From an uncultured Flavobacteriaceae bacterium (lineage in GTDB: Bacteria; Bacteroidota; Bacteroidia; Flavobacteriales; Flavobacteriaceae): 64,000 nucleotides of DNA. The notes under the pieces are model-generated. The model was not told the DNA's origin, searched no databases, and saw only the letters and a program-made list of their open reading frames with translations. Numbering within the stretch: the first letter of the stretch is position 1; each line of letters begins with the position of its first letter. Location: positions 186,001 through 250,000 of the forward strand of contig CANLVG010000009.1 of assembly GCA_947494565.1 (NCBI GenBank). Reading direction: 5' to 3'. A program made the translations under genes and the position numbers. Of this stretch, positions 60,538 to 64,000 are shown one piece after another.

Positions 60538-61274
60538 AAATCGAGTTTCTTCTTCCTCAATTCAAAATTTTGACCTAAGTATACCTTTCTTACCATTTCA
60601 TCGGCGGCGAGGTCTTCTGGATGACCAGACTTCAAAATTCCCCCTTCGAACATTAGGTATGAACGTTCCGTAATGGCCAGGGTTTCCTGTACATTATGAT
60701 CTGTAATCAAGATGCCGATATTCTTATTTTTCAATTGGGCTACAATGCGCTGAATATCCTCGACCGCTACTGGATCCACGCCTGCAAAAGGTTCGTCCAA
60801 CAAGATGAATTTAGGATCTGTGGCCAGGGCCCTTGCTATTTCAGTACGTCGGCGTTCACCTCCTGATAGCAAATCGCCCCTGTTCTTACGAATATGTCCC
60901 AAACCGAATTCTTCAATGAGCGACTCCATTTTATGAAGTTGCTCCTTCTTACTGAGCTTGGTGAGCTGCAATACGCTCAAAATATTCTCTTCAATACTCA
61001 ATTTTCTAAAGACGGAAGCTTCTTGGGCGAGATAACCTATTCCGTTCTGAGCCCTTTTGTACATGGGAAATTTAGTAATTTCCATATCATCCAGGAAAAT
61101 TTTGCCCCCGTTGGGTTTGACTAAGCCTACGATCATGTAGAACGAAGTGGTTTTTCCTGCACCGTTTGGCCCGAGAAGACCGACGATTTCTCCCTGGTTG
61201 ACCTCTAAGGAGATGCCCTTGACCACGCGTCGACCACGATAGGCTTTCATTATATTGTCTGCTCTTAACTTCAC
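60534..61274 (-). CDS. lptB: LPS export ABC transporter ATPase LptB
   Basis: This 246-residue ATPase has Walker [10 protein letters not shown] (35-43), the Q-loop [12 protein letters not shown], the signature [17 protein letters not shown], Walker [14 protein letters not shown] and the switch His in ITDHNVQ. The [28 protein letters not shown] ending is typical of LptB. It powers extraction of LPS from the inner membrane with LptFG. It lies 51 bp after tatC in the kdsD-tatC-lptB string. Confidence 0.95.
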   Translation of the reverse strand: MKLRADNIMKAYRGRRVVKGISLEVNQGEIVGLLGPNGAGKTTSFYMIVGLVKPNGGKIFLDDMEITKFPMYKRAQNGIGYLAQEASVFRKLSIEENILSVLQLTKLSKKEQLHKMESLIEEFGLGHIRKNRGDLLSGGERRRTEIARALATDPKFILLDEPFAGVDPVAVEDIQRIVAQLKNKNIGILITDHNVQETLAITERSYLMFEGGILKSGHPEDLAADEMVRKVYLGQNFELRKKKLDF

Positions 61275-61325
61275 GATTTCAAATCTAACCTATAAACTTA
61301 TGGAAGTGCCGTAAACACCATTTTT

Positions 61326-62180
61326 TTAACTTTTTTTGGCACGTTGGGCAGCCAACTTTGCCTCTTTTTTAGCTTCTCTTTTTAATACTCCTTTAGAAAT
61401 GTAAATACTCACTTGATATAAAACCAAAATAGGTAGAGCGACCACAACTTGACTTACGATATCGGGTGGTGTAATAACTGCGGCTAAAATGAGTACTACT
61501 ACTAACGAAATTTTACGGTATTTCCGCAATATTTCCGGGGTCACTAAACCAACCTTGGTTAAGAAATAGACGATAATGGGGAGTTCGAAAATTAATCCGC
61601 AAGAAATAACGGAAATCCGCACCGAGCCTATATAAGAAGCCAAATCAAACTCATTTGTAACTTCGGTACTCACTTGATACGACCCCAAGAAGTTTATTGA
61701 AAGTGGTGCGACTACATAGTAACCAAATAAGGCACCCATAAAAAACAACAAAGAGGCGGTAAAGATAAAACCCTTGGAATACTTCCGTTCATTCTGGTGC
61801 AGTCCGGGGCTAATAAATTTCCACATTTCATACAGCACATACGGGAAACCAATAATGAAACCTGCCCAGATCGAGGTCCAGATATGGGCGGAAAACTGAC
61901 CGGACATCAAACGACTTTGAATGGTAAAGGGAAGTTTATCGGCACAGAAATCAGAGTCGATACCTAAGGAAGTTCCTATTTTACAGAAAAGTCTGTAGGT
62001 TGGAAAATCCATTTTTTTTGGCCCGAAAAGTATGGTGTCAAATATAAATTCACGCATGAGGAAAGCCACGCTCCCGATGATGACCACCGCTAAAGTGGCG
62101 CGGATCAAATGCCATCTCAATTCTTCCAGATGGTCTAAAAAGGACATTTCATCAGCCGGCTGGGCAATTTTTTTTGCCAT
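61326..62180 (-). CDS. tatC: Twin-arginine translocase subunit TatC
   Basis: This 284-residue protein has six membrane helices and the TatC signatures MSFLDHLEELRWHLIRATLAV (12-33), FISPGLHQNERKY and RKYRKISLVVVLILAAVITPPDIVSQ. It binds RR signal peptides and, with TatA/B encoded elsewhere, exports folded proteins. At least three such leaders are seen in this window. Its ATG at 62180 shares its first base with the kdsD stop, and a basic C-terminal tail (KREAKKEAKLAAQRAKKS) is cytoplasmic. Confidence 0.95.
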   Translation of the reverse strand: MAKKIAQPADEMSFLDHLEELRWHLIRATLAVVIIGSVAFLMREFIFDTILFGPKKMDFPTYRLFCKIGTSLGIDSDFCADKLPFTIQSRLMSGQFSAHIWTSIWAGFIIGFPYVLYEMWKFISPGLHQNERKYSKGFIFTASLLFFMGALFGYYVVAPLSINFLGSYQVSTEVTNEFDLASYIGSVRISVISCGLIFELPIIVYFLTKVGLVTPEILRKYRKISLVVVLILAAVITPPDIVSQVVVALPILVLYQVSIYISKGVLKREAKKEAKLAAQRAKKS

Positions 62181-63172
62181 TATAGAATACCTTCGTTAAT
62201 TAGATTATGTAAATGTACGATACCCTTATATTTTTTACCTTCCACGGCAATCAATTGTGAGATTCCATTGTCTTGCATTAGCTCTAGGGCACGCACTGCG
62301 AGCATATCCGTGGCAATGGTTTTCGGGTTTGAACTCATAATATCTTTTGCCGTAAGGCCATTGATACTATCGTATTTATTCAGCATACGTCGAATATCAC
62401 CGTCCGTAACGACTCCGACAATCTCCTCATCTTTTAAAACGGCTGTCACCCCGAGCATTTTTTCCGATATTTCAACAATAACATTCTTTACGTCAGTCGA
62501 CACATCTACTTGGGGCTTTTGATTGGCATTCGCAATATCCGCGACCCTAAGATACAATCGTTTGCCCAAAGCCCCTCCTGGGTGGTATTTGGCAAAATCC
62601 GTACTGCTGAAGCCCTTGAGTTCCAAGAGACAAATTGCTAAAGCATCGCCCATAACCAGTTGTGCCGTTGTACTTGTAGTAGGTGCCAAATTGTTCGGAC
62701 AGGCCTCTTCGGCGATGTGGGTGTTCAGCACAAAATGCGACTGTTGCCCCAAAAAGGAATCGAGATTACCGGTCATTCCGATCAATTTGTTCGTCCCTCT
62801 TTTGATGAGCGGAACCAACATTTTGATTTCTGGAGTATTGCCACTGTTCGATATGCAGATAACAACGTCGTTTTCTTGAATAGTACCCAAGTCGCCATGA
62901 ATGGCGTCGGCCGCATGCATGAAAATCGCGGGGGTGCCTGTCGAATTTAAAGTAGATACTATTTTGGAGGCAATAATGGCACTCTTGCCGATACCGGAAA
63001 CGATGACCCGTCCTTTTGAGTCGATGATGCATTTTACAGCCTTTGCAAAATCATCGGACAATAAGGACGTTAGGTTTTGAACAGCTTCCGCCTCTTTTTG
63101 TATGGTTTTTTTGGCGAGATCAAGTATGGCTTCGGTATCGTTCAAGCTATTATTTAACGTTAGGGATTGCAT
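62180..63172 (-). CDS. kdsD: Arabinose-5-phosphate isomerase, KpsF/GutQ type
   Basis: This 330-residue protein has a SIS domain (VIVSGIGKSAIIASKIVSTLNSTGTPAIFMHAADAIHGDLG, VICISNSGNTPEI) and two C-terminal CBS domains (KMLGVTAVLKDEEIVGVVTDGDIRRML; ALELMQDNGISQLIAVEGKKYKGIVHLHNLI). It converts ribulose-5-phosphate to arabinose-5-phosphate for KDO and LPS core. The arrangement with tatC and lptB is sensible because both KDO and LptB serve LPS. recQ is divergent. Confidence 0.94.
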   Translation of the reverse strand: MQSLTLNNSLNDTEAILDLAKKTIQKEAEAVQNLTSLLSDDFAKAVKCIIDSKGRVIVSGIGKSAIIASKIVSTLNSTGTPAIFMHAADAIHGDLGTIQENDVVICISNSGNTPEIKMLVPLIKRGTNKLIGMTGNLDSFLGQQSHFVLNTHIAEEACPNNLAPTTSTTAQLVMGDALAICLLELKGFSSTDFAKYHPGGALGKRLYLRVADIANANQKPQVDVSTDVKNVIVEISEKMLGVTAVLKDEEIVGVVTDGDIRRMLNKYDSINGLTAKDIMSSNPKTIATDMLAVRALELMQDNGISQLIAVEGKKYKGIVHLHNLINEGIL

Positions 63173-63202
63173 TCCTAAAAGAATGTCATATATTTAAGAT
63201 TA

Positions 63203-63210
63203 CAAATTTA
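63203..63210 (-). promoter_or_regulatory. -7 box TAAATTTG of the kdsD-tatC-lptB string
   Basis: The minus strand reads TAAATTTG, a full match to TAnnTTTG, 30 bp upstream of the kdsD start. No clear TTG is seen 17-23 bp further. Confidence 0.5.
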
Positions 63211-63331
63211 CATAAACTTACCCTTATGTATCGTTTTTAAATAAATTCAATGGATGTGCTGGTCTAACCGCTTAAAAATCCGTATCTTAAAATTGCAATA
63301 GATTTTAAACCCCCGATGTAATTAGTGCCAA

Positions 63332-64000
63332 ATGGAAAAACAAGGTTTGGTTTTGAGTGAACTGGATTTACATGCTTCTTTAAAAAAATATTTTGGCTTT
63401 TCGAAGTTTAAGGGCCTCCAAGAACAAGTTATTAAGAATATCGTTCAGGGGAAGAACACCTTTGTCATTATGCCCACTGGTGGCGGCAAGTCGCTGTGTT
63501 ACCAATTGCCAGCTTTGATGCAAGAGGGTACCGCTATTGTGGTTTCCCCTTTGATCGCCCTGATGAAAAACCAGGTAGATGCCATTAGGGGTATCTCTTC
63601 ACAAAATGGCATTGCCCACGTATTGAATTCCTCGCTGAACAAAGCGGAGGTGAAGCAGGTAAAGGAAGACATCACCAATGGTATTACCAAATTACTTTAC
63701 GTAGCCCCAGAATCTTTGACGAAAGAAGAATACGTCGATTTTTTAAGAACGGTCAAGGTGTCTTTCGTGGCGGTAGACGAAGCCCATTGTATTTCAGAAT
63801 GGGGTCACGATTTCCGTCCTGAATATCGAAACCTGAAAACGATAGTCGGGCGATTGGGAGACCATATTCCCATTATCGGTCTTACTGCAACCGCCACCCC
63901 CAAAGTACAGGAAGATATTATCAAGAACCTTGGCATTACCGATGCAAAGGTCTTTAAGGCCTCCTTTAATCGACCCAATCTGTATTATGAGGTGCGCACC
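63332..64000 (+). CDS. recQ: ATP-dependent DNA helicase RecQ (5' part)
   Basis: ATG at 63332 opens a frame that runs off the right edge after 223 codons. Helicase motifs of RecQ are visible: motif 0 YFGFSKFKGLQEQ, Walker A MPTGGGKSLCYQLPAL, motif Ia VVSPLIALMKNQV, DEAH box VDEAHCISEWGHDFRPEYR and motif III GLTATATPKVQ. RecQ unwinds DNA 3' to 5' in recombination repair. It is divergent from kdsD; the promoter is not clear. The RQC and HRDC domains would lie outside the window. Confidence 0.95.
   Translation, partial: MEKQGLVLSELDLHASLKKYFGFSKFKGLQEQVIKNIVQGKNTFVIMPTGGGKSLCYQLPALMQEGTAIVVSPLIALMKNQVDAIRGISSQNGIAHVLNSSLNKAEVKQVKEDITNGITKLLYVAPESLTKEEYVDFLRTVKVSFVAVDEAHCISEWGHDFRPEYRNLKTIVGRLGDHIPIIGLTATATPKVQEDIIKNLGITDAKVFKASFNRPNLYYEVRT

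Noticed and set aside
1-64000. tRNA, rRNA, IS element or prophage
   Set aside because: No gap holds a tRNA-like cloverleaf that I could find. No transposase, integrase or phage structural gene is present.

Overview
The window looks like a chromosomal segment of a marine-type member of the Flavobacteriaceae (Bacteroidota). The evidence is moderate GC with AT-rich spacers, promoters of the Bacteroidota type (TTG, 17-19 bp, TAnnTTTG), many SPII lipoproteins, a long SecA without a C-terminal zinc motif, and families such as DUF5916, DUF4105, DUF2795, DUF1569, DUF2911 and DUF3500. I call no genus. There are no rRNA or tRNA genes, insertion sequences, CRISPR arrays or prophage genes. Coding density is high, and nearly every gap is under 300 bp.

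Layout. 1-5.4 kb: the tail of a DUF5916 protein, an M48 membrane protease, a DUF1080 lipoprotein, a DUF1569 protein, an oxidoreductase and a Crp/Fnr regulator. 5.4-11 kb: one minus-strand run of mostly exported hydrolytic and catabolic proteins (SMP-30-like, D-aminoacylase-like, TIM-barrel epimerase-like, DUF3500, TolB-like propeller). 11-20 kb: mazG, a MATE exporter, then a cell-envelope glycolipid module (PAP2 phosphatase and GT39 on the plus strand, converging on a GT2 and a flippase-like protein on the minus strand), followed by meaB, DUF2911 and galM. 20-23 kb: an ECF sigma factor, a one-TM protein and a DUF4097-like exported protein with overlapping reading frames. 23-28 kb: CBM9-like lipoprotein, Gfo/Idh/MocA, MsrA, a malectin lipoprotein with a DP-repeat stalk, and an M23 peptidase lacking a signal peptide. 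27.7-31.7 kb: a tesA-like esterase divergent from a ybbA/ybbP-like ABC pair. 31.7-40 kb: DUF4287, secreted M24 peptidase, SRPBCC, PLD lipoprotein, peptidase E, WYL regulator, VOC protein, a striking membrane protein with a degenerate McrB-like AAA+ domain, and two small exported or membrane proteins. 40-48 kb: secreted amidohydrolase, methyltransferase, M14 peptidase, histidine kinase, second Tat-type Gfo/Idh/MocA protein. 48-64 kb: mostly housekeeping (secA, cobalamin adenosyltransferase, ABC-F, DUF4105, pssA, dinB-like, lgt, pnuC-nadR, lptB, tatC, kdsD and the start of recQ).

Functional links. MeaB and the cobalamin adenosyltransferase both serve a B12-dependent mutase encoded elsewhere. 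PnuC and NadR form a nicotinamide riboside salvage pair. KdsD and LptB serve LPS synthesis and export, with TatC between them; several window proteins carry Tat-type RR leaders. The DUF1080 protein, the TIM-barrel protein and the two Gfo/Idh/MocA oxidoreductases could all belong to 3-keto-glycoside breakdown, although they are scattered.

The best candidate for something undescribed is the protein at 37734-39314. It keeps the outline of an McrB-type AAA+ GTPase, but Walker A and Walker B are both eroded. By charge rules the domain sits outside the cytoplasm, between two membrane anchors.
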